Part shown: one piece after another, positions 8,862 through 18,766 of the stretch
How positions within the stretch are numbered: position 1 is the first letter of the stretch
How the letters are laid out: each line of letters starts with the position of its first letter
Source of the DNA: Marinococcus halotolerans DSM 16375
GTDB lineage: Bacteria > Bacillota > Bacilli > Bacillales > Marinococcaceae
Direction: 5' to 3'
NCBI RefSeq assembly: GCF_000420725.1
Contig: NZ_ATVM01000027.1
Location: 1-35,275 of the forward strand
DNA length: 35,275 nucleotides
Position numbers and translations under genes: made by a program
Notes under the pieces: generated by a model
Told to the model about the DNA's origin: nothing
Seen by the model: only the letters and a program-made list of their open reading frames with translations
Database searches by the model: none

Positions 8862-8954
8862 TGATAGTATTTGTTATTGGTTGATGAACTCAATAAAGAG
8901 TCGGATAAAGTATGGCTTAAAACGATAGCAACAGCATTTATGGAGGTGGCGCAG

Positions 8955-9539
8955 GTGAGTGAAAAGAATAAGCAGCAGGAAGAGGAAAAAAAAGATCAGG
9001 AAGTACCAAATGAAGAAGAAGTAACCGAAGAAGACGTTGAAATCCTCGAACCGGAAGATGTTGAAGAGGATGAACTTGAAGAAGAATCAGGTTCGCGCGA
9101 AGCAGAGCTCGAAAAAGAAATCGACGAATGGAAAAATCGTGCTCTGCGTGCCCAGGCAGATTTAGAGAATGTGCGCCGCAGAGCGAAAGCGGAAAAAGAA
9201 GAAGACGCCAAGTACCGGGTTCAGCCTCTAGCAGAGGAGCTTCTGCCGGTAATGGACAATTTTGAAAGAGCGATGCAGACCCAGCCGGACAATGAAAGTG
9301 TCCAGTCATTTATTGACGGTATGGCGATGGTCTACAATCAGTTCAGATCGGCACTCGAACAGCAGGGTGTAGAAGAAATCCCGGCACAGGGCGAATACTT
9401 TGACCCGACCATTCATCAGGCTGTCATGCAGGCTGACGAAGAAGGGTTTGAGTCCAATCAGATTGTGGAAGAAATGCAGAAGGGATACAGATTGAAAGAC
9501 CGTGTGCTGCGCCCTTCAATGGTAAAAGTGAACAACTAA
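8955..9539 (+). CDS. grpE: Nucleotide exchange factor GrpE
   Basis: GrpE releases ADP from DnaK and so resets the chaperone cycle. The 194-residue product has a very acidic N-terminal stretch (about residues 8-50, rich in Glu and Asp), a long coiled coil ([20 protein letters not shown]) and the C-terminal beta domain with PTIHQAVMQ and [16 protein letters not shown]. The GTG at 8955 is chosen because GGAGGTGG (8942-8949) lies at the right distance upstream. An open frame reaches back to 8871, but that extension has no ribosome site and no family match. Confidence 0.95.
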   Translation: MSEKNKQQEEEKKDQEVPNEEEVTEEDVEILEPEDVEEDELEEESGSREAELEKEIDEWKNRALRAQADLENVRRRAKAEKEEDAKYRVQPLAEELLPVMDNFERAMQTQPDNESVQSFIDGMAMVYNQFRSALEQQGVEEIPAQGEYFDPTIHQAVMQADEEGFESNQIVEEMQKGYRLKDRVLRPSMVKVNN

Positions 9540-9576
9540 AAATTCAGATATAGAGTAATGTATAGGAGGAAGAAAA

Positions 9577-11415
9577 ATGAGTAGAACAATTGGCATTGAC
9601 TTAGGTACAACAAACTCTTGTGTAGCCGTTATGGAAGGCGGCGAAGCACAGGTTATTCCGAACCCGGAAGGCAACCGCACCACTCCTTCAGTTGTAGCAT
9701 TCAAAGACGGTGAACGCCAGGTGGGCGAAGTGGCAAAGCGCCAGTCCATCACAAACCCTAACACGATCAGTTCCATCAAGCGTCATATGGGTACAGATTA
9801 CAAGGTGGAAATCGAAGGCAAAGAATATAATCCGCAGGAAGTTTCTGCGATTATTCTCCAGAAATTAAAGTCGGACGCTGAAAGCTATCTTGGCGAGACT
9901 GTTACAAACGCAGTTATCACAGTGCCTGCGTACTTCAACGACTCCCAGCGTCAGGCAACAAAAGATGCCGGCCGCGTGGCAGGTCTTGAAGTAGACCGTA
10001 TTGTAAACGAGCCGACCGCTGCAGCACTTGCGTACGGTCTTGAAAAAGAAGAGGACCAGACGATCCTTGTATTTGACCTCGGCGGCGGTACATTTGACGT
10101 TTCCATTCTTGAACTTGGCGATGGCTTTTTCGAAGTGCGTTCCACATCCGGCGACAACAAGCTTGGCGGCGACGACTTTGACCAGGTAATCATCGATCAT
10201 TTAGTGGACGAGTTCCGCAAAGAAAACGGCATTGACCTTTCGCAGGATAAAATGGCAGTGCAGCGCTTGAAGGATGCAGCAGAGAAAGCGAAGAAAGATC
10301 TTTCCGGCGTTACGCAGACACAGATTTCCCTGCCGTTTATTACAGCAGATCAAAGCGGACCGAAGCACCTTGAGCTTACACTGACACGTGCTAAGTTTGA
10401 TGAGCTTTCCTCGAAGCTGGTTGAACGTACAATGGGACCTACAAGACAGGCAATGAAAGACGCCGGCCTCAGTGCTTCTGAAGTGGATAAAGTCATCCTT
10501 GTTGGTGGTTCCACACGTATTCCGGCTGTACAGGAAGGCATTAAAAACTTAACCGGTAAAGAACCACACAAAGGTGTTAACCCGGACGAAGTGGTAGCTG
10601 TAGGTGCTGCTGTTCAGGCCGGCGTACTCACCGGTGATGTAAAAGACGTTGTACTGCTCGACGTTACACCACTTTCTCTTGGTATCGAAACCATGGGCGG
10701 CGTAACAACAAAATTAATCGACCGGAACACGACGATTCCGACAAGCAAATCCCAGACGTTCTCAACAGCGGCTGATAACCAGCCTTCTGTGGATATTCAT
10801 GTGCTGCAGGGCGAGCGTGAAATGGCCGCTGACAACAAAACGCTTGGCCGTTTCCAGCTGACAGACATTCCACCAGCTCCGCGCGGCGTACCTCAAATCG
10901 AAGTTACCTTCGATATTGATGCCAACGGTATTGTGAACGTGCGTGCGAAAGACCTTGGCACAAACAAAGAGCAGTCGATTACCATCACTTCTTCTTCCGG
11001 TCTCTCTGAAGAAGACATTGAACAAATGGTTAAAGACGCGGAAGAAAATGCTGAAGCAGACAAAAAGCGTAAAGAAGAAGTAGAAGTGCGCAACGAAGCG
11101 GATCAGCTTGTCTTCACTACAGAAAAAACGCTGAACGACCTCGGCGAAAACGTATCAGAAGACGAAAAGCAGCAGGCTGAGGACGCAAAAGAAAAAGTAA
11201 AAACAGCACTTGAAGGCGAAGATATTGAAGCTATCCGTACAGCGAAGGACGAGCTTCAGGAAATCGTTCAGCAGCTGACAACAAAAATGTATGAACAGGC
11301 AGCGCAGCAGGCTCAGCAGGAGCAGGGCGAAGCCGGCGGCGAAAGCAGTGACGATACTGTAGACGCTGACTATGAAGATGTTAAAGATGACAATGATAAC
11401 AACAAAAACAGCTAA
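9577..11415 (+). CDS. dnaK: Chaperone DnaK (Hsp70)
   Basis: DnaK is the ATP-dependent Hsp70 chaperone that binds unfolded segments of proteins in the cytoplasm, with DnaJ and GrpE. The 612-residue length is normal for Firmicutes. The ATPase domain shows [29 protein letters not shown] and [11 protein letters not shown]. The substrate domain shows [14 protein letters not shown], and the C-terminal tail is disordered and acidic. The insertion present in the Gram-negative N-terminal domain is missing, as expected. The ATG follows AGGAGG at a good distance. The gene lies 37 bases after grpE in the HrcA operon. Confidence 0.99.
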   Translation: MSRTIGIDLGTTNSCVAVMEGGEAQVIPNPEGNRTTPSVVAFKDGERQVGEVAKRQSITNPNTISSIKRHMGTDYKVEIEGKEYNPQEVSAIILQKLKSDAESYLGETVTNAVITVPAYFNDSQRQATKDAGRVAGLEVDRIVNEPTAAALAYGLEKEEDQTILVFDLGGGTFDVSILELGDGFFEVRSTSGDNKLGGDDFDQVIIDHLVDEFRKENGIDLSQDKMAVQRLKDAAEKAKKDLSGVTQTQISLPFITADQSGPKHLELTLTRAKFDELSSKLVERTMGPTRQAMKDAGLSASEVDKVILVGGSTRIPAVQEGIKNLTGKEPHKGVNPDEVVAVGAAVQAGVLTGDVKDVVLLDVTPLSLGIETMGGVTTKLIDRNTTIPTSKSQTFSTAADNQPSVDIHVLQGEREMAADNKTLGRFQLTDIPPAPRGVPQIEVTFDIDANGIVNVRAKDLGTNKEQSITITSSSGLSEEDIEQMVKDAEENAEADKKRKEEVEVRNEADQLVFTTEKTLNDLGENVSEDEKQQAEDAKEKVKTALEGEDIEAIRTAKDELQEIVQQLTTKMYEQAAQQAQQEQGEAGGESSDDTVDADYEDVKDDNDNNKNS

Positions 11416-11436
11416 CGATCTGTAGCGCTGACGAAT

Positions 11437-11498
11437 GGGGCTGTCCCGAATAGTGGTCACTTGACTGCTTCTATTCAAGGGGATGGCCCCTTCTTTCT
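11437..11498 (+). terminator. Stem-loop between dnaK and dnaJ
   Basis: GGGGCTGTCCC plus GAATAG (11437-11452) pairs with CTATTC plus GGGGATGGCCCC (11471-11490), leaving a loop of about 18 bases, followed by TTCTTTCT. The stem is long and stable but the T run is interrupted, so it may end only part of the transcripts or stabilise the hrcA-grpE-dnaK mRNA 3' end. Confidence 0.65.
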
Positions 11499-11586
11499 GT
11501 AATGAATATGTTTTTCAGATTGAAGCGTCTTCTTGTAGAATGATAAGATAACACGTATGGATAAGAGCGAGGAGTGAAGATGAACA

Positions 11587-12708
11587 ATGAGTAAACGCGA
11601 TTATTATGACGTGCTTGGCGTCAGCAAAGACGCAGATGAGCAGGAAATAAAAAAAGCATATAGAAAGCTGGCACGCCAGTACCACCCGGACGTTAACAAG
11701 GAAGATGACGCCGAAGAAAAATTTATTGAAATCAAGGATGCCTACGATACATTAAGCGATCCCCAGAAGCGTTCAAATTATGATCGTTTCGGCCACGAAG
11801 ACCCGAATCAGGGTTTTGGCGGCGGCGGAGGAGCCGGCGGCTTCGGCGGCGGCTTTGGCGACATTTTCGATATGTTTTTCGGCGGCGGTGCTTCAAGAGA
11901 TCCAAACGCTCCAAGACAGGGGGCGGATCTGCAGTATACGATGACGCTCACCTTTAAAGAAGCAGCTTTCGGAAAAGATACAGAGATTGAAATTCCAAAA
12001 GAAGAAAACTGTGAAACGTGTGGCGGCGACGGCGCTAAGCCGGGCACAGAAAAAAGAACGTGCCGCCAGTGCGGCGGTCAGGGCCAGATGAATGTAGAAC
12101 AAAATACACCGTTTGGACGTGTCGTGAACCGGCGCGTGTGTGACCGCTGCAGCGGCTCGGGTGTCGAAGTGGAAGAAAAATGTCCTACATGTAACGGAAA
12201 CGGACGCATCCGCCGGAACAAAAAGATCAATATCCATATTCCGGAGGGCGTCGACCATGGCCAGCAAATTCGCGTGAGCGGTCAGGGCGAGCCGGGTGCA
12301 AACGGTGGACCACCGGGCGACCTGTTTGTCGTTTTCAACGTACAGCCGCATGAATTCTTTGAACGTGACGGAGATGACGTCTACTGCGAAATGCCACTTA
12401 CGTTTGTCCAGGTAACGCTTGGTGATGAAATCGAAGTACCGACACTACGCGGTAAAGTTAAATTGAAAATACCGGCTGGCACCCAGTCCGGCACAAAATT
12501 CCGTCTCCGGAATAAAGGCATTAATAACGTACACGGACGCGGTCAGGGCGATCAGCATGTCAAGGTCCAGGTAGTGACGCCGAAGAAACTCACGGACCGT
12601 CAGAAAGAACTGCTGCGGGAATTCGCAGAAATCAGCGGTGATGAAGAAACCGATGAACAGCACGGAAATTTCTTTGACCGGGTGAAACGGGCGTTTCGCG
12701 GAGAATAA
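11587..12708 (+). CDS. dnaJ: Chaperone DnaJ (Hsp40)
   Basis: DnaJ brings substrates to DnaK and stimulates its ATPase. The J domain (1-70) contains the essential H33-P34-D35. A Gly/Phe-rich linker covers about 75-105. Four zinc-binding repeats of the form CxxCxGxG follow ([32 protein letters not shown]), then the two C-terminal beta domains. The length of 373 residues is typical. The ATG at 11587 follows GAGGAGTG. A weak promoter may lie in 11514-11545 (TTCAGA with TAGAAT 16 bases on, or TTGAAG with TAAGAT 18 bases on), which would give expression beyond the hairpin after dnaK. Confidence 0.98.
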   Translation: MSKRDYYDVLGVSKDADEQEIKKAYRKLARQYHPDVNKEDDAEEKFIEIKDAYDTLSDPQKRSNYDRFGHEDPNQGFGGGGGAGGFGGGFGDIFDMFFGGGASRDPNAPRQGADLQYTMTLTFKEAAFGKDTEIEIPKEENCETCGGDGAKPGTEKRTCRQCGGQGQMNVEQNTPFGRVVNRRVCDRCSGSGVEVEEKCPTCNGNGRIRRNKKINIHIPEGVDHGQQIRVSGQGEPGANGGPPGDLFVVFNVQPHEFFERDGDDVYCEMPLTFVQVTLGDEIEVPTLRGKVKLKIPAGTQSGTKFRLRNKGINNVHGRGQGDQHVKVQVVTPKKLTDRQKELLREFAEISGDEETDEQHGNFFDRVKRAFRGE

Positions 12709-12726
12709 AAGAAGAGGAGCAGGTAT

Positions 12727-13671
12727 ATGAATTGGATTGAAATTTCTGTCCACACTACCCAGGAGGCAATTGACCCTGTGTCGTTTGTGCTTCAGGAAGC
12801 AGGAGCGAGCGGAGTGGTGATTGAGGATTCAGCCGACCTGGAGCGGGAATGGGAAGAGGCAGAAGACGAATGGTTTATGCTTTCTGAAGATAATTATCCG
12901 GATGAAGGCACGCTTGTAAAAGCCTATCTTCCGATGACAAGCTACGTCACCGATACTGTGGAGGAAATTAAGCAATCCATAAATGAACTGTTCCTTTACG
13001 ATATTGATTTAGGACGAAATCAGGTGGTGCTTAAAGAGATCGCCGAGGAGGACTGGGCAGAGGCCTGGAAAAAGTATTACAAGCCTGTCCAGATCACGAG
13101 CAAAGTTACTATTGTGCCTTCCTGGGAAGCGTATGAAAAAAAGAGCGGGGAAAAAATCATTACGCTGGATCCGGGCATGGCATTTGGCACCGGCACCCAC
13201 CCGACTACTGTACTCAGCATGCAGGCGCTTGAAGAGTACACACGCCCGGGGCATGCAGTCCTCGACGTGGGCACTGGATCCGGCGTCCTCGCTATCGGCG
13301 CAGCCTTGTTCGAAGCAGGAGAAATTCTTGCGCTCGATCTTGATGAAGTCGCCGTCAGAAGCGCTGAAGAAAATATCAGTCGAAACGGGATGGCAGAAAA
13401 AATTACTGTGGCCCAGTCGGATCTGTTGGAATACCAATCGATGCAGGCAGATATCATTGTGGCTAATATTTTAGCGCCGATTATTATCCGACTCGCAGAG
13501 GATGCGTTCAGCTCTCTTCAGCCGGATGGTGTGTTTATTACTTCGGGTATCATTGAAAGCAAACGTACGGATGTCGAACAGGCTCTGACGGAAGCGGGCT
13601 TTGTGATTGAAGACGTGCGGGCAGTCGAAGACTGGCTGTGCATCATCGCCCGCCGGCCGCAGACGCTATAA
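12727..13671 (+). CDS. prmA: Ribosomal protein L11 methyltransferase
   Basis: PrmA trimethylates several amino groups of ribosomal protein L11, with S-adenosylmethionine as donor. The 314-residue protein has the N-terminal L11-recognition domain, then the methyltransferase domain with DPGMAFGTGTHPTT and the SAM-binding VLDVGTGSGVLAIGA. IIVANILAPIIIRL, where an N-I/L-L motif lies at the active site, follows. The ATG comes after AGAGGAG. It lies 18 bases after dnaJ and 11 before rsmE, so these are probably co-transcribed. Confidence 0.96.
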   Translation: MNWIEISVHTTQEAIDPVSFVLQEAGASGVVIEDSADLEREWEEAEDEWFMLSEDNYPDEGTLVKAYLPMTSYVTDTVEEIKQSINELFLYDIDLGRNQVVLKEIAEEDWAEAWKKYYKPVQITSKVTIVPSWEAYEKKSGEKIITLDPGMAFGTGTHPTTVLSMQALEEYTRPGHAVLDVGTGSGVLAIGAALFEAGEILALDLDEVAVRSAEENISRNGMAEKITVAQSDLLEYQSMQADIIVANILAPIIIRLAEDAFSSLQPDGVFITSGIIESKRTDVEQALTEAGFVIEDVRAVEDWLCIIARRPQTL

Positions 13672-13682
13672 AGGAGAGGAAT

Positions 13683-14441
13683 ATGCAGCATTATTTTGTG
13701 GATCCCTCCTCCATACAGCATGAATATATACAAATTACGGGTAATGATGCAAAGCACATTGCCCGTGTTATGCGTATGGGCCCAGGAGAAAAAATTGTAT
13801 GTAAAGACAATCAGGGACGTGCCTTTGTGACTGAAATTGAAAGCGTAGAGGAAAAAAGTGTCCATGCAAAAATAATCAGCGAATGGACAGGAGGAGCGGA
13901 GCTTCCTGTAAATATTATCGCTGCCCAGGCTCTGATTAAGGGAGAGAAGATGGACACCGTCGTACAAAAAGCAACAGAACTTGGAGTCACGGCGATTTAC
14001 TTTTATGAAGGGGAGCATTCTGTGGTAAAATGGGATGCGAATAAACGGCAAAAGAAAATTGATCGTTTAAACCGAATTGCTAAAGAAGCAGCAGAGCAGT
14101 CGGAGCGGATGTATATACCGGAAATTGTTTATTTTTCCTCAGCACGTAAGATTATAGAAGGCACGGCTTCCATTGAGAACCGGGTCGTTTTATCGGAAGC
14201 AGAGGCGAGAGCGGGGGTGCCCGCAAAGCTCCCCGACGTTTTCAGCCGGCATCCAAAAACGCTGCTTGCATTTATTGGCCCGGAGGGCGGGTTCTCCCGT
14301 AACGAGCTTTCCCTGTTTGAGGAACAGCGCATTCCATCGACTTCCCTGGGAAAAAGAATTGTCCGCAGTGAAACCGCTTCTTTGCTGCTGCTTGGAGCAG
14401 TGACATATTATTATGAAATTCAGGAGGGAAACATACAATGA
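13683..14441 (+). CDS. rsmE: 16S rRNA m3U1498 methyltransferase RsmE
   Basis: RsmE methylates N3 of U1498 in 16S rRNA. The 252-residue protein has an N-terminal PUA-like region (GNDAKHIARVMRM) and a C-terminal SPOUT knot with FIGPEGGFSRNELSLF and LGKRIVRSETASLLLLG, the signature of this family. The ATG at 13683 follows AAAGGAGAGG directly after the prmA stop. A longer open frame back to 13638 overlaps prmA and is rejected. The stop overlaps the mtaB start (ATGA), which suggests translational coupling. Confidence 0.96.
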   Translation: MQHYFVDPSSIQHEYIQITGNDAKHIARVMRMGPGEKIVCKDNQGRAFVTEIESVEEKSVHAKIISEWTGGAELPVNIIAAQALIKGEKMDTVVQKATELGVTAIYFYEGEHSVVKWDANKRQKKIDRLNRIAKEAAEQSERMYIPEIVYFSSARKIIEGTASIENRVVLSEAEARAGVPAKLPDVFSRHPKTLLAFIGPEGGFSRNELSLFEEQRIPSTSLGKRIVRSETASLLLLGAVTYYYEIQEGNIQ

Positions 14442-15772
14442 GATCAGTGGCGTTTCATACTCTTGGCTGTAAAGTAAACCATTACGAGACGGAAGCCATA
14501 TGGCAGCTGTTTAAAAAAGACGGCTATGAAAAAAAGGAATTTGATCAGACCGCGGACGTCTATGTCATCAACACCTGTACGGTGACCAACACCGGAGATA
14601 AAAAAAGCCGCCAGGTAATCCGGCGCGCGGTGCGTAAAAACCCGGACGCAATCATATGCGTTACCGGCTGTTATGCCCAGACTTCTCCGGGAGAAATCAT
14701 GGATATCCCGGGCGTCGACATTGTCGTCGGCACGCAGGACCGCAAAAAAATGCTCGAATATATTGAAGAGTACACGGTATCACGGGAACCAATTAACGGT
14801 GTAAGCAATATTATGAAAAACCGTGTGTACGAAGAGCTCGATGTACCGGAGTTTACCGACCGTACGAGAGCGTCGCTTAAAATTCAGGAAGGATGCAATA
14901 ATTTCTGCACCTTCTGCATTATCCCCTGGGCCCGTGGCCTCCTCCGTTCGAGAAACCCGGAAGAGGTTATGCATCAGGCGGAACAGTTGGTTGAAAAAGG
15001 CTATAAGGAACTGGTGCTGACAGGCATTCATACCGGCGGCTACGGTGAAGACTTAAAAGACTACAATATCGCGGGCCTGCTCCGGGACCTTGAAACCATT
15101 GATGGACTAAAACGGATCCGTATTTCTTCCATAGAAGCAAGTCAGATCACCGATGAAGTAATTGACGTGCTCCGCAGTTCAAACAAAGTAGTAAATCATC
15201 TGCACGTGCCGCTTCAGGCTGGCTCGAACACCGTGCTTAAAAGAATGAGAAGAAAATACAGCGTGGAATTTTATGCGGACCGTCTCGAAAAACTGCGTGA
15301 AGCCCTTCCGGAATGCGCGATTACAACAGATGTGATTGTAGGCTTTCCGGGAGAAACGAAAGAAGAATTCCAGCAGACGTACGACTTTATCCGGGACCAG
15401 CGTTTCTCAGAGCTGCACGTATTTCCGTACTCCAAAAGAACCGGTACTCCTGCTGCTAAAATGAGCGACCAGGTTGAGGATGAGGAAAAAAATGACCGGG
15501 TCCACCGGCTGATTGAGCTGTCCAATCAACTAGCAAAAGAGTATGCATCGCGCTTTGAAAATGAAGTCGTAGAAGTAATCCCCGAAGAAGAAGATAAAGA
15601 AAAACCAGGTTACTTTGTCGGCTATTCAACGAATTATATAAAGGTGCGTTTCCCTGCGAACCCGGAATGGCGTGGCGAAATTGTGCGCGTGAAAATTACG
15701 AATGCGGGCTACCCATTGAATGAAGGGGAATTTGTACGCGTGCTCGACCACGATACAGCAACGCTTGTATAA
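14438..15772 (+). CDS. mtaB: tRNA t6A37 methylthiotransferase MtaB
   Basis: MtaB (YqeV) converts t6A37 to ms2t6A37 in tRNAs that read ANN codons, using radical SAM chemistry. The 444-residue protein has the N-terminal cluster domain with C11, C47 and C78 (TLGCKVNHYE, NTCTVTN, VTGCYAQ). The radical SAM motif is C153-x3-C157-x2-C160 (CNNFCTFCIIPWARG), and a C-terminal TRAM domain (about 375-440) follows. The ATG overlaps the rsmE stop by four bases. Confidence 0.96.
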   Translation: MRSVAFHTLGCKVNHYETEAIWQLFKKDGYEKKEFDQTADVYVINTCTVTNTGDKKSRQVIRRAVRKNPDAIICVTGCYAQTSPGEIMDIPGVDIVVGTQDRKKMLEYIEEYTVSREPINGVSNIMKNRVYEELDVPEFTDRTRASLKIQEGCNNFCTFCIIPWARGLLRSRNPEEVMHQAEQLVEKGYKELVLTGIHTGGYGEDLKDYNIAGLLRDLETIDGLKRIRISSIEASQITDEVIDVLRSSNKVVNHLHVPLQAGSNTVLKRMRRKYSVEFYADRLEKLREALPECAITTDVIVGFPGETKEEFQQTYDFIRDQRFSELHVFPYSKRTGTPAAKMSDQVEDEEKNDRVHRLIELSNQLAKEYASRFENEVVEVIPEEEDKEKPGYFVGYSTNYIKVRFPANPEWRGEIVRVKITNAGYPLNEGEFVRVLDHDTATLV

Positions 15773-15800
15773 CTATAACAGTTGAACTGGAGGAGAAAGT

Positions 15801-16469
15801 ATGGCAGATCTCGCGCAATATATTGATCACACGCTGCTGAAGCCGGAAACAACGTTTGAAGACATTAAACGTATCACCACGGAAGCCAAAGACAATCATT
15901 TCAAATCTGTATGCATTAATCCGGCAATGGTGCCTTTTGCGGCAAAAGAGTTGGAAGGCTCCGGTGTGCTTGTCTGCACAGTGATCGGTTTTCCGCTCGG
16001 CGCCACGAATCCGGAAACAAAAGCATTTGAAGTAAAAAATGCCATCGCCAACGGGGCGAAGGAAGTTGATATGGTTATTAACATCGGCGCCTTAAAAAGC
16101 GGGGAAGACGACCTGGTCCGCGCGGACATTGAGGCAGTCGTACAGGCTGCAAATCAGGAGGCGCTGGTGAAAGTGATAATAGAAACAGCACTCCTAACGG
16201 ATGAAGAGAAGAAGACGGCCTGCAGCCTTGCCGTTGAAGCCGGAGCGGATTTTGTGAAAACATCCACCGGTTTTAATGGAGGAGGAGCAACGATTGAAGA
16301 TGTGCGGCTGATGAAAGAGGCAGTGGGCGACCGTGCCGGCGTGAAAGCGAGCGGCGGTGTCAGGGACCGTCAGACTGCTCTTGCATTAATTGAAGCCGGA
16401 GCATCCCGGCTCGGTGCGAGCTCTGGTGTGAAAATACTGCAGGGCGAAACCTCAAGCGAAAACTACTAA
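15801..16469 (+). CDS. deoC: Deoxyribose-phosphate aldolase
   Basis: DeoC splits 2-deoxyribose 5-phosphate into glyceraldehyde 3-phosphate and acetaldehyde, the last step of deoxynucleoside catabolism. The 222-residue TIM barrel shows IDHTLLKPE at the start, D90 in [10 protein letters not shown], the Schiff-base lysine K153 in [10 protein letters not shown], and K182 in VKASGGVRD. The ATG follows GGAGGAG. In B. subtilis this position between mtaB and rpsU holds yqeW, and deoC sits with nupC and pdp. Here it stands alone, 28 bases after mtaB. Confidence 0.97.
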   Translation: MADLAQYIDHTLLKPETTFEDIKRITTEAKDNHFKSVCINPAMVPFAAKELEGSGVLVCTVIGFPLGATNPETKAFEVKNAIANGAKEVDMVINIGALKSGEDDLVRADIEAVVQAANQEALVKVIIETALLTDEEKKTACSLAVEAGADFVKTSTGFNGGGATIEDVRLMKEAVGDRAGVKASGGVRDRQTALALIEAGASRLGASSGVKILQGETSSENY

Positions 16470-16490
16470 CAATCTCTGCCTGCGCGCTCG

Positions 16491-16519
16491 TTGATTTTTT
16501 GGTGTAGATGCTTTATACT
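16491..16519 (+). promoter_or_regulatory. SigA-type promoter of rpsU-yqeY
   Basis: TTGATT (16491-16496) and TATACT (16514-16519) are separated by exactly 17 bases. The leader to rpsU is then about 75 bases long. Confidence 0.8.
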
Positions 16520-16599
16520 ATTTACCAAATGGCTAGTATTTGGATAATAAACTTTATTCATATATTAGTTAGATTGGTTGTTCGGAGGGAGGGAATCAC

Positions 16600-16773
16600 A
16601 TGGCAGAGACAAGAAAGAAAAAGAATGAAGATATTGATGCCGCTCTTCGCCGTTTTAAGCGTAGCCTTTCCAAAGAAGGAACAATGGCTGAAGTGAAAAA
16701 ACGCAAACACTACGAAAAACCTAGTGTTCGTCGTAAGAAGAAAAGCGAAGAAGCTAGAAAACGTAAGTTTTAA
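16600..16773 (+). CDS. rpsU: 30S ribosomal protein S21
   Basis: S21 is a small basic protein of the 30S subunit near the anti-Shine-Dalgarno end of 16S rRNA. The 57-residue product starts [13 protein letters not shown], has [20 protein letters not shown] and ends EEARKRKF, the family pattern. The ATG follows CGGAGGGAGGG. Another open frame (16508-16696) overlaps it and is not real. rpsU-yqeY is a conserved pair. Confidence 0.97.
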   Translation: MAETRKKKNEDIDAALRRFKRSLSKEGTMAEVKKRKHYEKPSVRRKKKSEEARKRKF

Positions 16774-16793
16774 GTAAAGAAGGTGCTGCATCC

Positions 16794-17240
16794 TTGGAAC
16801 TCATGGATCGTTTAAGCAGTGACATGAAGTCAGCAATGAAAAACAAGGAAAAACAGCGTTTAAATGTCATCAGAGGCCTGCGGGCATCGATGCAGAATGA
16901 AGCCATCAAGCTCAATAAAGAGCTTGATGAAAGTGAAGCAACAGCGGTTTTAAACCGTGAAATGAAACAAAGAAAAGATTCCCTCCATGAGTTTGAAAAC
17001 GCAGGACGGGAAGATTTAGCAGAACAGACCAGGTTCGAAATGGACGTCATATCTGAATATCTTCCTGCTCCTTTATCGAATGAAGAATTGGAATCGATTG
17101 TGAAAGAAACTATTCAGGAGGAGAATGCCTCTTCGATGAAAGATATGGGGACAGTGATGTCGGCGGTGATGCCTAAAATCAGCGGAAAAGCGGACGGTTC
17201 CCAGGTAAATCAATTAGTGAAGAAGCATTTATCTTCTTGA
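16794..17240 (+). CDS. yqeY: GatB/YqeY domain protein
   Basis: YqeY is a 148-residue helical protein with the same fold as the tail of GatB, the amidotransferase subunit that binds tRNA. Its exact role is not settled, though tRNA binding is often proposed. Seen here: IRGLRASMQNEAIKLNK, REMKQRKDSLHEFE, the EYLPAPLS turn, and KISGKADGSQVNQLV near the end. The TTG at 16794 gives an N-terminus (MELMDRLSSDMK) that lines up with the B. subtilis protein. An ATG three codons later is the alternative. It is followed by a strong terminator. Confidence 0.92.
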   Translation: MELMDRLSSDMKSAMKNKEKQRLNVIRGLRASMQNEAIKLNKELDESEATAVLNREMKQRKDSLHEFENAGREDLAEQTRFEMDVISEYLPAPLSNEELESIVKETIQEENASSMKDMGTVMSAVMPKISGKADGSQVNQLVKKHLSS

Positions 17241-17253
17241 TAATAAGAAAGCT

Positions 17254-17296
17254 AGAGATCGAATCAGGGTTTAGTTCCGGTTCGGTCTCTTTTTTT
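17254..17296 (+). terminator. Terminator after yqeY
   Basis: AGAGATCGAATC (from 17254) pairs with GGTTCGGTCTCT (ending 17290), with G-U wobbles, and six further T follow. It separates rpsU-yqeY from the stress operon behind it. Confidence 0.85.
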
Positions 17297-17339
17297 AAAA
17301 CATAAGCGAGTCTTCCTGCTGAAATAAACGGGAAAAAAT

Positions 17340-17368
17340 TGAAACGCTTTTATCTTTATCCTCGTACA
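17340..17368 (+). promoter_or_regulatory. SigW-type promoter of nfeD-floA
   Basis: TGAAAC (17340-17345), 17 bases, then CGTACA (17363-17368). This fits the ECF SigW pattern (TGAAAC, 16-17 bases, CGTA). The orthologous yqeZ-yqfA-yqfB operon of B. subtilis is a known SigW target induced by envelope stress. The site lies 44 bases before the nfeD start. Confidence 0.8.
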
Positions 17369-17412
17369 TAAGAGTATAGACATATAACTAATGAACGGGA
17401 GGGGGGATAGAG

Positions 17413-18765
17413 GTGGAGCAGAGAAAAAGCAGATGGTTGTCTGTTCTTCTTGCCGTGCTTTTCATGACAGCCGCCTGGCTTCCGGCCTCTGTACAGGGGG
17501 CCGGTGAAAATCAGACCGTGTATGTGATCCCGGTTGAACAGACTGTTGAGCAGGGGATGGCTGCATTTTTGGAGCGATCGGTGGAGGAAGCGGAAGAAGC
17601 TGGTGCGGACAGGATTATCTTTGAACTGGACACGCCCGGAGGCGCGGTGGATGCCGCAGGTGAGATTGCTTCAATTATCAATGGCACATCTATTCCAACT
17701 ACAGCATATGTAACGGAGCAGGCCATGTCAGCAGGAGCGTTTCTCGCTTTGAGCGCTGACGAAATTGCAATGGCTCCTGAAACGGAAATGGGAGCAGCCC
17801 AGGTTATTGACGGCTCAGGAAATGCAGCCTCTGACAAGGCGCAGTCGGCCTGGGTGTCCAATATGGTCAATGCAGCCGAATCAAACGACAGGGACCCGGT
17901 GTATGCAGAAGCAATGGCTGACCCTGGAGTTGAACTGCCGGATTATCGTGCCGGAGAAGGTGAACTGTTAACGCTTACGGCGTCGGAAGCAGCTTCTGAG
18001 GAAGTGGGCTATGCAGAATACATTGCCGACAGCAGGGATGATCTTCTCAGTCAGATGAACCTGGGCGATGCTGCAGTGGAAGAAGCAGATATCAGTGCCG
18101 CTGAGCAGATCGCAAGATGGGTAACCAGTCCCTATGTGATTCCGATTTTATTGAGCGTCGGTATGATCGGCCTAATACTTGAAATATTTTCACCGGGATT
18201 TGGTATTTTCGGAGGCATTGGTCTCGCGTCTTTAGGACTTTTCTTTTTCGGTCATATGATCGCTGGCTTTGCCGGTTTCGAAGGACTGCTGCTGTTTGGC
18301 GTCGGCCTGATATTACTGCTGATAGAATTCTTTGTTCCTGGTTTTGGAATTTTTGGTATATTAGGTATAGGGGCAGTCGTTGGCAGTCTGTTTATGTCTT
18401 CATTTTCTGTTTCCGTCATGGCGATCTCCGTCGTTCTGGCAGCGGTAGCCGCCATCATTGCAGCAGTAGTCATGGTGGTTGGTTTTGGAAAACGGGGGCC
18501 AATGAAAAAGCTGGTGCTGCAGGATACTTTTTCTTCGAAGGAAGGATATGTGTCAAATGAAGGCAGAACGGACTTACTGGGCAGAGAAGGAACGGCATTA
18601 ACCCCGCTGCATCCGACCGGTGCAGTAGATATTGACGGGGAAAAAATTGATGTTGTTTCAGACGGCCGCTATCTTGAGCGCGGAGACGCTGTGCAGGTAG
18701 TGCGTGTAGAAGGCACGCGTGTTGTAGTAAAGCCATACACTAACAAAGAAAGAAGGGAATCATGA
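17413..18765 (+). CDS. yqeZ: NfeD-family membrane serine protease (YqeZ)
   Basis: This is a long NfeD protein, a partner of flotillin-like proteins in membrane organisation and stress defence. The 450-residue protein has an N-terminal signal or anchor ([15 protein letters not shown], about 11-25) and a ClpP-like domain outside the membrane with ELDTPGG (71-77). The likely catalytic S106 is in EQAMSAGAF, and a candidate lysine partner K142 is in SDKAQSAW. Four or five membrane helices lie between about 238 and 358. A C-terminal OB-fold (about 375-440) is cytoplasmic by family knowledge. The GTG start follows GGGAGGGGGG. The stop lies one base before floA. Confidence 0.92.
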   Translation: MEQRKSRWLSVLLAVLFMTAAWLPASVQGAGENQTVYVIPVEQTVEQGMAAFLERSVEEAEEAGADRIIFELDTPGGAVDAAGEIASIINGTSIPTTAYVTEQAMSAGAFLALSADEIAMAPETEMGAAQVIDGSGNAASDKAQSAWVSNMVNAAESNDRDPVYAEAMADPGVELPDYRAGEGELLTLTASEAASEEVGYAEYIADSRDDLLSQMNLGDAAVEEADISAAEQIARWVTSPYVIPILLSVGMIGLILEIFSPGFGIFGGIGLASLGLFFFGHMIAGFAGFEGLLLFGVGLILLLIEFFVPGFGIFGILGIGAVVGSLFMSSFSVSVMAISVVLAAVAAIIAAVVMVVGFGKRGPMKKLVLQDTFSSKEGYVSNEGRTDLLGREGTALTPLHPTGAVDIDGEKIDVVSDGRYLERGDAVQVVRVEGTRVVVKPYTNKERRES

Positions 18766-18766
18766 C

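Noticed and set aside
8871-8954. Longer GrpE beginning at 8871
   Set aside because: No ribosome site and no similarity to GrpE; the GTG at 8955 follows GGAGGTGG.
11893-12351. 152-codon minus-strand open frame opposite dnaJ
   Set aside because: It is a shadow of dnaJ, Cys- and Ala-rich from the reverse of the zinc repeats, with no support.
15801-16469. deoC as a recent horizontal insertion
   Set aside because: It is spaced like an operon member, its codon use looks like its neighbours, and I recall some other Bacillaceae with deoC here.
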